Origin: an uncultured Veillonellaceae bacterium | GTDB lineage: Bacteria; Bacillota; Negativicutes; Selenomonadales; Selenomonadaceae | Length of the DNA stretch: 64,000 bases | Reading direction: 5' to 3' | Assembly (NCBI GenBank): GCA_900314825.1 | Contig: OMWS01000011.1 | Location: 1-64,000, forward strand | Shown here: in pieces, positions 24,910 to 32,954 of the stretch | How positions within the stretch are numbered: the stretch's first letter is position 1 | Layout: the number at the start of each line of letters is the position of its first letter | The notes under the pieces: model-generated | What the model saw: only the letters and a program-made list of their open reading frames with translations | Told to the model about the DNA's origin: nothing | The model's database searches: none | Program-made: the position numbers and the translations under genes

Positions 24910-26169
24910 TTACATCATTGCGCCGTCGAATCCGGTCAGCGTCGCGAAGTGGTCGTCAAGCGTTTGGGCACGGCGGATGAGCTCGATCGTGCCATCTTCG
25001 CGCAGCAGCAGCTCGGCGCACCAGAGTTTGCCGTTGTAATTGAAGCCCATGGCGCTGCCGTGCGCACCCGTGTCGTGGATGATGACGTAGTCGCCGATGT
25101 CGATCTTCGGCAGCTTGCGGTCGATGGCAAATTTATCATTATTTTCGCAGAGAGAGCCCGTCACATCGTACGTGTGATCGCAGGGGGCGTTTTCCTTGCC
25201 TGCGATCGTGATGTGATGATACGCGCCATACATGGCCGGGCGCATGAGGTTCGCCATGCACGAGTCGAGGCCGATGTAGTCCTTGTATGTCTGTTTCTCG
25301 TGGATGGCCGTCGAGACGAGCCAGCCGCTCGGCCCCGTGATGAGGCGGCCGCACTCCGTGAAGATCGCGACGTCGCCGAGGCCGGCGGGCGCCATCATTT
25401 CCTCATACAGCTGGTGGATGCCCTCGCCAATCGCCTCGAGGTCGAGTGGCGCTTCCTCCGGGCGGTAGGGGATGCCAAAGCCGCCGCCGAGGTCGAGGAA
25501 TTCCACATGGATATTCAGGCGCTCTTGCAGTTCCTTCGCGAGGCCGAACATGAGCTTCGCCGTGAAGAGGAAGGCTTCCGTGCGGCGCTCGTTCGACGCG
25601 ACCATCGTGTGCAGGCCGAAGCGCTTGACACCTTTTTTCTGCGCAGTGGCGTACGCTTCGAACAGCTGGTCACGCGTCAAGCCGTATTTCGCCTCTGTCG
25701 GTTTGCCGATGATGTCATTGCCTTCCATGAGGTCGCCGGGGTTGTAGCGGAAGCAGAGGCAGGCGGGGAGGCCGGCGTGTTCTTCGAGATAATCGAGGTG
25801 GCTGATGTCGTCGAGGTTGATGATCGCGCCGAGCTCGATGGCTTTCTGGAATTCGTCCGCCGGCGTGTCGTTCGACGTGAGCAGGATTTCCTCGCCCTTG
25901 ACGCCCGCGACATCGGACAGCACGAGCTCGGCAAGGCTCGAACAATCCGTACCCGCGCCTTCCTCGTGGAGGATCTGCACGATGCGCGGATTCGGCAACG
26001 CCTTGACGGCGAACTGGTTGCGGAACTTCGGCGCCCAGCGGAATGCATGATTCAGCGCACGCAGCGTCTCGCGGATTTTTTTCTCATCATAAATATGGAA
26101 CGGCGTCGGGAATTTTTTGACGACGTCCTTCAATTGTTCGTAGGTAAGCGGGAACGTCTTTTCGGACAT
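24910..26169 (-). CDS. lysA: Diaminopimelate decarboxylase-type PLP enzyme (fold type III)
   Basis: PLP-dependent decarboxylase (419 aa), probably converting meso-diaminopimelate to lysine. The PLP lysine is Lys56 in FAVKALPNP. The glycine-rich phosphate loop is FLDLGGGFGIPY, with ECGRLITGPSG after it. The active-site Cys-Glu from the partner subunit is in TGSLCENNDKF. AGGAGG precedes the ATG at 26169. Related ornithine/lysine decarboxylases of Selenomonas share this fold, so specificity should be tested, but the CEN-type motif and N-terminal region fit LysA. It is divergent from lacA. Confidence 0.82.
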   Translation of the reverse strand: MSEKTFPLTYEQLKDVVKKFPTPFHIYDEKKIRETLRALNHAFRWAPKFRNQFAVKALPNPRIVQILHEEGAGTDCSSLAELVLSDVAGVKGEEILLTSNDTPADEFQKAIELGAIINLDDISHLDYLEEHAGLPACLCFRYNPGDLMEGNDIIGKPTEAKYGLTRDQLFEAYATAQKKGVKRFGLHTMVASNERRTEAFLFTAKLMFGLAKELQERLNIHVEFLDLGGGFGIPYRPEEAPLDLEAIGEGIHQLYEEMMAPAGLGDVAIFTECGRLITGPSGWLVSTAIHEKQTYKDYIGLDSCMANLMRPAMYGAYHHITIAGKENAPCDHTYDVTGSLCENNDKFAIDRKLPKIDIGDYVIIHDTGAHGSAMGFNYNGKLWCAELLLREDGTIELIRRAQTLDDHFATLTGFDGAMM

Positions 26170-26264
26170 ATTTAGTTCCTCCTGTGACACGTTTCGATAA
26201 AAGTATCTGTAAAAATGTAAATTCATTATAACAAAATCGGTATAGGAGGTCAATCAGTGAAAGT

Positions 26265-26309
26265 GTTTTCAAATCATGAAAACATTCTGCGTGCGCGTTG
26301 CGGTATCAT
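26265..26309 (+). promoter_or_regulatory. lacA promoter with 19-bp operator-like palindrome (site 1)
   Basis: GTTTTCA-AATCA-TGAAAAC (26265..26283) is a perfect 7+7 inverted repeat. The -10-like TATCAT (26304..26309) begins 21 bp after its last base. No -35 consensus is present. The same arrangement occurs at 29495 and 35238. Confidence 0.7.
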
Positions 26310-26357
26310 AAAACCATCAAAACAAACTTCATTCGACGGAAGCAAAGGAGAATCCTT

Positions 26358-26777
26358 ATGAAAGTAGCAATCGCAGCAAACGCGGTCGGTAGTGAGCTCA
26401 AGGACTGCGTGAAATCGTATCTTGCCAAGAAGGGCTATGAGATGGTCGATCTCTCGGACGACGACATCTTCACGGCGACGATGAACGTCGTCAAAGCCAT
26501 CCAGGGCGGCGAGATCACACGCGGCATCGTCGTGGATGATTATGCCGTCGCGCCGTTCATGATCGCTTCGAAGAACCACGGCATCGTCTGCGCACCGACG
26601 TACGAAGACTACACGTCGTCGATGACGCGCCACCACAACAGCACGCAGATCATCGCGCTCGCGGCAAACATCACGGCGCCCGTGCTCTCGTGCCAGCTCG
26701 CCGAAAACTTCTGCAAGACGGAGTACGACGGCGGCCGCCACCAGGTCCGCATCGACATGATGAACAGGATCCTCTGA
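26358..26777 (+). CDS. lacA: Galactose-6-phosphate isomerase subunit LacA
   Basis: Subunit of the heteromeric isomerase (139 aa) converting galactose 6-phosphate to tagatose 6-phosphate, RpiB/LacA/LacB fold. Family features are an N-terminal VAIAANAVGSELK, the substrate region VVDDYAVAPFMIASK, HHNSTQIIALAAN and the closing YDGGRHQVRIDMMNRIL, which is the LacA-type C-terminus. AAAGGAG precedes the ATG at 26358; an upstream in-frame start lacks a site. The partner lacB follows after a half copy of the intergenic repeat. Confidence 0.92.
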   Translation: MKVAIAANAVGSELKDCVKSYLAKKGYEMVDLSDDDIFTATMNVVKAIQGGEITRGIVVDDYAVAPFMIASKNHGIVCAPTYEDYTSSMTRHHNSTQIIALAANITAPVLSCQLAENFCKTEYDGGRHQVRIDMMNRIL

Positions 26778-26786
26778 TCAGGGATT

Positions 26787-26880
26787 GCCTCTCCCTTGCG
26801 GGAGAGGCGATGCCCGCATTCCTCAATTTACACCTCCCCCTCTGGGGGAGGTGCCCCGAAGGGGCGGAGAGGGTAACGTA
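26787..26880. repeat. Partial repeat element between lacA and lacB
   Basis: A simple hairpin GCCTCTCCC-TTGC-GGGAGAGGC (26787..26808) is followed by the left half of a type A element (26831..26880: CACCTCCCCCTCTGGGGGAGGTG, GCCCCGAAGGGGC, GGAGAGGGTAACG). The right half is missing. Confidence 0.7.
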
Positions 26881-26917
26881 AAACCGAAGCGCAACAATAA
26901 AACGGAGGCAGTAACTC

Positions 26918-27433
26918 ATGAAAATCGCCATCGGCTGTGACCACATCGTCACGGATATCAAGATCAAAGCAGCAGAATTTTTGAAGAAGCAGGGCCACGA
27001 GGTCATCGACGTCGGCACGCACGACTTCATCCGCACGCATTATCCTATTTACGGCCGCAAGGTCGGCAAGCTCGTCGCGACGGGCGCGGTCGATCTCGGC
27101 GTCTGCATCTGCGGCACAGGCATCGGCATCAACAACAGCGCACAGAAGATCAAAGGCGTGCGCGCGGCCTGCGTGACGGACGTGCAAACGGCCGTCGCTG
27201 CGAAGGAGCAGCTCAACGCGAACGTCATCGGCTGCGGCGGCCGCGTCGTCGGCATCGGCACGATCGAATACATCCTCGAAGCCTTCCTCAAGGCCGAGTA
27301 CCAGCCGACGCCGGAGCGCGACGCGCTCATCGCGAAGATTGACAACATGATCCCGGACAACGACGCGATCGAGAACGACCACCTCTTCGACGAATACAAC
27401 AAAAAATGGGCCGAGGGCTATTACCACGACTGA
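26918..27433 (+). CDS. lacB: Galactose-6-phosphate isomerase subunit LacB
   Basis: Second subunit (171 aa) of galactose-6-phosphate isomerase. It has the RpiB-like N-terminus (IAIGCDHIVTDIK), the active-site region GVCICGTGIGINNSAQKIKGVRAACV with the catalytic Cys, and the NANVIGCGGRVVG motif. The length and C-terminal tail (DHLFDEYNKKWAEGYYHD) match LacB. A GGAGG-type site precedes the ATG. It lies downstream of lacA and upstream of lacF, with a TATAAT at 27442 that might add an internal promoter. Confidence 0.93.
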   Translation: MKIAIGCDHIVTDIKIKAAEFLKKQGHEVIDVGTHDFIRTHYPIYGRKVGKLVATGAVDLGVCICGTGIGINNSAQKIKGVRAACVTDVQTAVAAKEQLNANVIGCGGRVVGIGTIEYILEAFLKAEYQPTPERDALIAKIDNMIPDNDAIENDHLFDEYNKKWAEGYYHD

Positions 27434-27484
27434 AACCATAGTATAATGAAATAAAACTTTTGAACGTAAGGAGCCGTGAACAAC

Positions 27485-27805
27485 ATGACAAAAGACGATA
27501 TGGCCATGGTCGCGATGGAGATCGTCGCCTACTCCGGCGACGCGCGCACGAAATACCTCGACGCGATGGAAGCGATGATGGGCGACGAGTTCGACAAGGC
27601 CGAGGCGCTCATTAAGGAGGGTGACGACCTCATCCTCGACGCGCACAACCAGCAGACGGAGCTCATCACGAAAGAAGCGTCGGGCGAGTCGCTCGAGATC
27701 GGATTCCTGACCGTCCACGCACAGGATCATCTCATGACGGCGATGCTGCTGTCCGACATGGACAAGCGCATGCTGAAAGCGCTGAAGAAGAAAGCAGGGA
27801 AATAA
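27485..27805 (+). CDS. lacF: PTS lactose-family EIIA component LacF
   Basis: Cytoplasmic phosphocarrier (106 aa, helical trimer in the family) taking phosphate from HPr and passing it to the EIIB domain of LacE. The active His is His78 in TVHAQDHLM, the position known for LacF. The N-terminal helix (MTKDDMAMVAMEIVAYSGDARTKYLDAM) and acidic metal-binding stretch match. A GTG at 27476 is in frame but lies only 2 nt from AAGGAG, so the ATG at 27485 is preferred. lacG starts 1 nt after the stop. Confidence 0.92.
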   Translation: MTKDDMAMVAMEIVAYSGDARTKYLDAMEAMMGDEFDKAEALIKEGDDLILDAHNQQTELITKEASGESLEIGFLTVHAQDHLMTAMLLSDMDKRMLKALKKKAGK

Positions 27806-27806
27806 G

Positions 27807-29249
27807 ATGGCGGCAAACGTTCCAAATACGTTCCCGAAAGATTTCGTCTTCGGCGGCGCGACGGCCGCGTACCAGGTCGAGGGCGCGACGACGGAAGACG
27901 GCCGCGGCCCGTGCACATGGGATGAGGACATGCATCGCCCAGGCAGCCGCTTCACGGCCGACCCCGCGAGCGATTTCTACCATAAATATCCGGAAGACCT
28001 CGCGCTCTGCGAGAAATTCGGCGTGAATGGCATCCGCATCTCGATCTCGTGGACGCGCATCTTGCCCGAGGGCAAGGGCGCGGTGAACCAGAAGGGCATC
28101 GACTACTACAATAAATTGATTGACACGTGCCTTGCGCACGGCGTCGAGCCGTTCGTCACGCTGCATCATTTCGATACGCCGCTGCCGTTCTTCCATGCGG
28201 GCGGCTGGCTGAGCCGCGCGATCATCCCGGAATTCGTGAATTTCGCGAAGATCTGCTTTGACGCTTTCGGCGACCGCGTGAAGCGTTGGGCGACGTTCAA
28301 CGAGCCGTGGTCCATCGCGCAGAACGGCTACATCGCCGGCAATTTCCCGCCGCACGAGACGTTCCAGATGGCGAAGGCCATCCAGATCGAGCACAACCTC
28401 ATGGTCGCGCATGCAAAGGCGCTGCACCTCTACAAGACAATGGGCCTGTCGGGCAAGATCGGCATCGTCCACACGCTCGAGGGCAAAGTCCCCATCACGG
28501 ACACGCCGGAGAACCGCCATGCGCGCGACCTCGACGACGCGATGAGCAACCGCTTCATGCTCGACGCCTGCTTCCTCGGCAAATACAGCGACGAAACGAT
28601 GTCTCTCATCAACGAAATCCTGCGCGAGAACAACGGAACGCTCGTCACGGAGCCGTCGGACTTCGACGACTTCGCCGTTGCGGCGAAGGAGATCGACTTC
28701 CTCGGAATGAACTACTATTCCTCGCACTTCCTGCAGACGTGGGACGGCGAGAGCAAGGTTTTCAACAACTCGACGGGCGAAAAGGGCACGAGCGTCTTTG
28801 CGCTGCACGGCGTCGGCGCGCGCGTCTCGAACCCCGCCGTGCCGACGACGGATTGGGACTGGCCGATCTACCCGCAGGGCATGCACGACCAGCTCGTCCG
28901 CATCGCGCACGACTATCCGAACTACAAGGAAATTTTCATCAGCGAAAACGGCATGGGCTACAAGGATGATCTCGTAGACGGCAAGATCGACGACACGCCG
29001 CGCATCGACTACGTGTCGAAACATCTGCGCGCCATCCAAGAGGCCATCGCCGAAGGCGTCAACGTCAAAGGCTACTACATCTGGAGCCTCCAGGACATGC
29101 TGTCGTGGTCGAATGGCTACAACAAGCGCTACGGCCTGTTCTACGTCGATTACAAGACCCAGCAGCGCATCCCGAAGAAGAGCGCGTACTGGTACAAGCT
29201 CTGCAGTGAGCAGAAAAAGATCGTTCCGATCGAAGAAGTAAAATATTGA
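27807..29249 (+). CDS. lacG: 6-phospho-beta-galactosidase LacG (GH1)
   Basis: Cytoplasmic GH1 enzyme (480 aa) cleaving phosphorylated beta-galactosides produced by the PTS. The acid/base Glu is in TFNEPW (about residue 166) and the nucleophile Glu in ISENGMG (about 377). The phosphate-binding Ser, Lys and Tyr, and the Trp that marks galacto specificity, are all present in LSWSNGYNKRYG, with the spacing known for LacG of Lactococcus (Ser428, Trp429, Lys435, Tyr437). With LacFE this would release galactose 6-phosphate from lactose or galactobiose. It is followed by a repeat element. Confidence 0.94.
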   Translation: MAANVPNTFPKDFVFGGATAAYQVEGATTEDGRGPCTWDEDMHRPGSRFTADPASDFYHKYPEDLALCEKFGVNGIRISISWTRILPEGKGAVNQKGIDYYNKLIDTCLAHGVEPFVTLHHFDTPLPFFHAGGWLSRAIIPEFVNFAKICFDAFGDRVKRWATFNEPWSIAQNGYIAGNFPPHETFQMAKAIQIEHNLMVAHAKALHLYKTMGLSGKIGIVHTLEGKVPITDTPENRHARDLDDAMSNRFMLDACFLGKYSDETMSLINEILRENNGTLVTEPSDFDDFAVAAKEIDFLGMNYYSSHFLQTWDGESKVFNNSTGEKGTSVFALHGVGARVSNPAVPTTDWDWPIYPQGMHDQLVRIAHDYPNYKEIFISENGMGYKDDLVDGKIDDTPRIDYVSKHLRAIQEAIAEGVNVKGYYIWSLQDMLSWSNGYNKRYGLFYVDYKTQQRIPKKSAYWYKLCSEQKKIVPIEEVKY

Positions 29250-29262
29250 GTTCCCACATACT

Positions 29263-29467
29263 AGGCCTCCCCCTTTGGGGGAGGTGCCCCGAAGGGGCGG
29301 AGAGGGTAACGCCGTAACGAGATTCACATTCCTTTTGATAAGGATACAGAATCCGTTTATGCGTTACCCTCCGCAGCAAGCTGCATAAGCGACCGCATCG
29401 GCGCTAAAGCGCCGTGCGTCTGCTTATCCGCCTCGCATGCGCTCGGCACCTCCCCCAGAGGAGGTTT
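29263..29467. repeat. Modular palindromic intergenic repeat with nested hairpin, between lacG and lacE
   Basis: The left half is type A (GGCCTCCCCCTTTGGGGGAGG, GCCCCGAAGGGGC, GGAGAGGGTAACG). The right half has CGTTACCCTCC, then a nested hairpin module at 29385..29427 (ATAAGCGACCGCAT ... GTGCGTCTGCTTAT). It then carries CGCCTCGCATGCGCTCGGC and the closing CACCTCCCCCAGAGGAGG arm. Confidence 0.78.
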
Positions 29468-29494
29468 GAAAATGCTGGTACATTTCATGAAAAG

Positions 29495-29539
29495 ATTTTC
29501 AAACTATGAAAACAATATGGAATGGCGATAAAGTATAAT
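29495..29539 (+). promoter_or_regulatory. lacE promoter with operator-like palindrome (site 2)
   Basis: ATTTTCA-AACTA-TGAAAAC (29495..29513) has one arm mismatch against site 1. TATAAT (29534..29539) begins 21 bp after its last base. The -35 region has no TTGACA-like sequence. Confidence 0.72.
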
Positions 29540-29668
29540 GAAACCATCAAAGGGAAAGCACGGAAAGCGAACACCCGGCGAATGCAATCATGATTGACCT
29601 CCACATCAATCCAAAGTACTCATTCAAAACGTTCCAAGTCCACCACACCTCAAAGGAAGGGAAACAGA

Positions 29669-31405
29669 ATGGAAAAGCTTATCAAGCTCGTGGAAACCAT
29701 GAAGCCATTCTTCGAAAAGGTTTCCAACAACCCGTACCTGAGGGCGATCCGCGACGGCTTCGTCAGCTGCATCCCGGTCATCCTCTTCTCCTCACTCTTC
29801 ATCCTCGTCGCCTGCGTGCCGGAGATCTTCGGCTACAAATGGCCGGATGATATCAGTAGCGTCCTCTGGCTCGCCTACAACGGCTCCATGGGCATCCTCT
29901 CGCTCCTCATGGTCGCGACCATCGCGAAGAGCCTGACGGGCAGCATCAACCACAAGCTGCCGAAGCTCCGCCAGATCAATGACACGTCCGTCATGATCGT
30001 CTCGATCATCTGCCTGCTCCTGCTGGCCGTCGAGCCGATCAAAGGCGGCTGGTCTGCAGACTTCATGGGCTCGAAAGGCCTGCTCTCCGCGTTCGTCGTC
30101 GCGTTCCTCGTCCCGAACATCTACAAGTTCTTCGTCAGCCGCGACATCACGATCAAGCTGCCGGACGAAGTCCCGCACTTCATCGCGCAAACGTTTGCTG
30201 ACCTCATCCCGCTTTCCGCTGCGGTCTTCATCTTCTGGCTCGGCTCGATCGTCTTCAAGAACGCGACGGGCATGCTGTTCTCCGCTTGGATCCTCGAGTT
30301 CTTCAAGCCGCTCTTCGTCGCGGCGGACGGCTACATCGGCATCGCCATCATCTACGGCGCCATGGCCATGTTCTGGTTCGTCGGCATCCACGGCCCGTCC
30401 ATCGTCGAGCCAGCGGTCACGGCCATCTACATCGCAAACATCGAAGCGAACCTCCAGATCGTCACGGCCGGCGGCCATGCGACGAACATCCTCACGCATC
30501 CGACCTCTTACTTCGTCGCCACGATCGGCGGCACGGGCGCAACGCTCATGTTCTGTGCGATGTGCGCGTTCCTCGCAAAGTCGGCACAGCTCAAAGCGGT
30601 CGGCCGCGCCTCCATCATCCCGGTCTGCTTCGCCGTCAACGAGCCGATCCTCTTCGGCGCGCCGATCGTCCTCAATCCAGTCCTGTTCTTCCCGTTCATC
30701 GCGGCACCGATCGCGAACGTCTGGATTTTCAAATTCTTCGTCGACAACCTCGGCATGAACGCCTTCATCTACATCCTGCCGTGGACGACGCCAGCTCCGA
30801 TCGGCCTCGTCATCGCTACGGGCTTCGCGAAGCTCGCCTTCATCCTCGCGCCGTTGCTCCTCATCGTCGATGCCGTCCTCTACTATCCGTTCTTCCGCGT
30901 CTATGACACGCAGCTCGTCGCTCGCGAGACGGCCATCGCCAATGGCGAAATCTCCGCCGACGATGAAGAAGCCGAGACGCCGGCCGACGCCTACGCCGCT
31001 GCGGAAAAAGCAGAAGCGGGCGAGCCGGAGGAAAAGAAGGAAGCTGCTCCGGCCGTCGCTGCTGACACCGCTGCTGCTGGCGACGGCGAAGAGAAGCGCG
31101 TCCTCGTCCTCTGCGCCTCGGGCGCGACGAGCTCCATGCTCGCGAAAGCCATCACGAAAGGCGCCCAGAAGCGCCACGTGAACGTCGAATCCATCGCCAT
31201 GGCCTATGGCCAGCACAAAGACGTCATCACGGACTACGACCTCATCGTCCTCGCGCCGCAGATGGCCTCGATGTACGACGAGCTCAAGCACGACTGCGAC
31301 GAGAAGGGCGTCAAGAGCGCCACGACGAGCGGCCGCGAGTATGTCGGCCTGACGCGCGACCCGGACAAAGCCCTCGACTTCGCCCTCGCGCTCATGGCGA
31401 ATTGA
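29669..31405 (+). CDS. lacE: PTS lactose-family EIICB component LacE
   Basis: Fused membrane permease and phosphotransferase (578 aa). Residues 1 to about 430 form the EIIC lactose/cellobiose channel (helices such as IRDGFVSCIPVILFSSLFIL, signature GIHGPSIVEPAVTA). An Ala/Glu-rich linker (about 430-475) leads to the EIIB domain, with the phosphorylated Cys482 in VLVLCASGATSSMLAKA. A GGAAGGG site supports the ATG at 29669. LacF supplies phosphate. Given the adjacent galactanase, beta-1,4-galactobiose is a plausible substrate besides lactose. Confidence 0.93.
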   Translation: MEKLIKLVETMKPFFEKVSNNPYLRAIRDGFVSCIPVILFSSLFILVACVPEIFGYKWPDDISSVLWLAYNGSMGILSLLMVATIAKSLTGSINHKLPKLRQINDTSVMIVSIICLLLLAVEPIKGGWSADFMGSKGLLSAFVVAFLVPNIYKFFVSRDITIKLPDEVPHFIAQTFADLIPLSAAVFIFWLGSIVFKNATGMLFSAWILEFFKPLFVAADGYIGIAIIYGAMAMFWFVGIHGPSIVEPAVTAIYIANIEANLQIVTAGGHATNILTHPTSYFVATIGGTGATLMFCAMCAFLAKSAQLKAVGRASIIPVCFAVNEPILFGAPIVLNPVLFFPFIAAPIANVWIFKFFVDNLGMNAFIYILPWTTPAPIGLVIATGFAKLAFILAPLLLIVDAVLYYPFFRVYDTQLVARETAIANGEISADDEEAETPADAYAAAEKAEAGEPEEKKEAAPAVAADTAAAGDGEEKRVLVLCASGATSSMLAKAITKGAQKRHVNVESIAMAYGQHKDVITDYDLIVLAPQMASMYDELKHDCDEKGVKSATTSGREYVGLTRDPDKALDFALALMAN

Positions 31406-31440
31406 GTCGCTGAAACACGATAAATCCATACAATAGAACA

Positions 31441-31486
31441 AGCAAGCACCAGCTGGAAACATGGCGACACGCGATGCTTGCTTTTT
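31441..31486 (+). terminator. Terminator after lacE
   Basis: AGCAAGCA (31441..31448) pairs with TGCTTGCT (31475..31482), with a large loop that can fold further, followed by a T-run. Confidence 0.65.
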
Positions 31487-31542
31487 CTATATTTTTTCCA
31501 ATAGTCACATGATTTTCAGGGGAACACTAGGAGGAAACACGA

Positions 31543-32937
31543 ATGAAAAAGAAAGCACTTGTCGCAGCGGTACTCGCTGCCACGACCTTCTCTGCGACGA
31601 CGGCGTTTGCGGCATCGAACCCGTTCAACGACGTCCCGGCCGATCACTGGTCGTATGACGCGATCGAGATGCTCGCCCGCGACGGCGTCATCGAAGGCTA
31701 CGGCGACGGCACGTTCCAGGGCGATAAGCTCATGAACCGCTACGAGATGGCGGAGATTGTCGCGAAAGCCGCTGAAAAATACGGCACGGCCGACCTCAAG
31801 GACAAGGGCGTCATCAACAAGCTCGAGCGCGAATACGCGCAGGAACTCAAAGACATGGAGGTCCGTCTCACCGCTGTAGAGAGCGATGTGAAGGATCTCA
31901 AGGCCAAGCAGTCGAGCTTCAAGATGTACGGCGATGCGCGTCTCCGTTATTTCGCGAACAAAGACATGAGCGGCCATGACAACAGTGGCAGCTCGGGCGT
32001 CCATCACTTTGAAAAGCGCGTGCGCCTCGGCATCTATGGCGAGCCCGCGAAAAATCTCACGGTCGATGGCCGCCTCAAATACGATGACAAAAGCGGCAAG
32101 CACAATGGCTGGGGCAGCGAGAACCGCAACCTCAACAATTGGAACAACAGCTATAACAACCAGGATTCGTTCCATCTCGACAAGATGAGCCTGAACTGGC
32201 ACAATGCCGGCACGACGACGTCCGTCGGCCGCACGCAGATCAGCCTCGGTCAGGGTCTCTTGTATTGGGAGAATCCGGTCGACGGCTTCTATGTCGAGCA
32301 TCAGTTCGGCCCGAAGACGAACCTCATGCTCGGCTATGGCGATATTTCCGCCGAGGGCTGGCAGAACAGCAACATCTGGACGGCGTTCGGCAACTTGAAA
32401 GTCCAGACGAGCAAGGCGACGCAGCTCACGGCAGCGTTCCTGCACACGAACACGGACAACACGGGCAACACGACGGTGAATGTCTATGACGAGCCGGTCG
32501 TGGATGATTACCATTTCAATCAGTACGCGCTCGGTTTCAACACGCAGTTCGCGCCGCGCTGGAATCTCATCGCCGAGTACGTGCGCAACAACGCCGGCTG
32601 CATGCGCGACAAGAGTGGCTTCTGGACGCGCGTGACGTACGGCAGCCCAGAAGGGTATTGGGTGAAGAACGGCACATTCCAGATTTACGGCGAGTACTTC
32701 GCGCTCGGTGGCGGCTCGATCGAATCCGTGGCATGGCCGCATCGCCTGAACATCGCCGGCAGCGATGGCATCAATGGCAACGGTTCGCGCGGCTTTGGCA
32801 TCGGCATGGGCCGCATGCTCGCGGACAACGTGAACCTCGAAGCGACGTGCTACTGGCTGAAACCGTATGACAAGAACCATGCAGGCTTCTCGAAGTACGA
32901 TCCGACGGGCTATGTGGCGCTGTCGTACTGCTTCTGA
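31543..32937 (+). CDS. SLH-domain outer-membrane porin (OmpM-like)
   Basis: Outer-membrane protein (464 aa) typical of Negativicutes. There is a signal peptide (MKKKALVAAVLAATTFSATTAFAA), then one S-layer homology domain (NPFNDVPADHWSYDAIEMLARDGVIEGYGDGTFQGDKLMNRYEMA) that tethers to polyamine-modified peptidoglycan in this group. A coiled-coil stalk (ELKDMEVRLTAVESDVKDLKAK) follows, then a beta-barrel of alternating strands ending in Phe (GYVALSYCF). AGGAGG precedes the ATG. It lies between the PTS genes and a secreted galactanase (17 bp downstream), so it is probably an oligosaccharide-entry porin specific to this locus. Confidence 0.9.
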   Translation: MKKKALVAAVLAATTFSATTAFAASNPFNDVPADHWSYDAIEMLARDGVIEGYGDGTFQGDKLMNRYEMAEIVAKAAEKYGTADLKDKGVINKLEREYAQELKDMEVRLTAVESDVKDLKAKQSSFKMYGDARLRYFANKDMSGHDNSGSSGVHHFEKRVRLGIYGEPAKNLTVDGRLKYDDKSGKHNGWGSENRNLNNWNNSYNNQDSFHLDKMSLNWHNAGTTTSVGRTQISLGQGLLYWENPVDGFYVEHQFGPKTNLMLGYGDISAEGWQNSNIWTAFGNLKVQTSKATQLTAAFLHTNTDNTGNTTVNVYDEPVVDDYHFNQYALGFNTQFAPRWNLIAEYVRNNAGCMRDKSGFWTRVTYGSPEGYWVKNGTFQIYGEYFALGGGSIESVAWPHRLNIAGSDGINGNGSRGFGIGMGRMLADNVNLEATCYWLKPYDKNHAGFSKYDPTGYVALSYCF

Positions 32938-32954
32938 GCAGAGGGGAACGTTTC

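Noticed and set aside
26265-26283. The lac-locus palindrome as a CcpA catabolite (cre) site
   Set aside because: cre sites have the half-sites in the opposite order (TGAAAxCG...xTTTCA with a CG centre). Here the arms are GTTTTCA outward and TGAAAAC inward with an AT-rich spacer.
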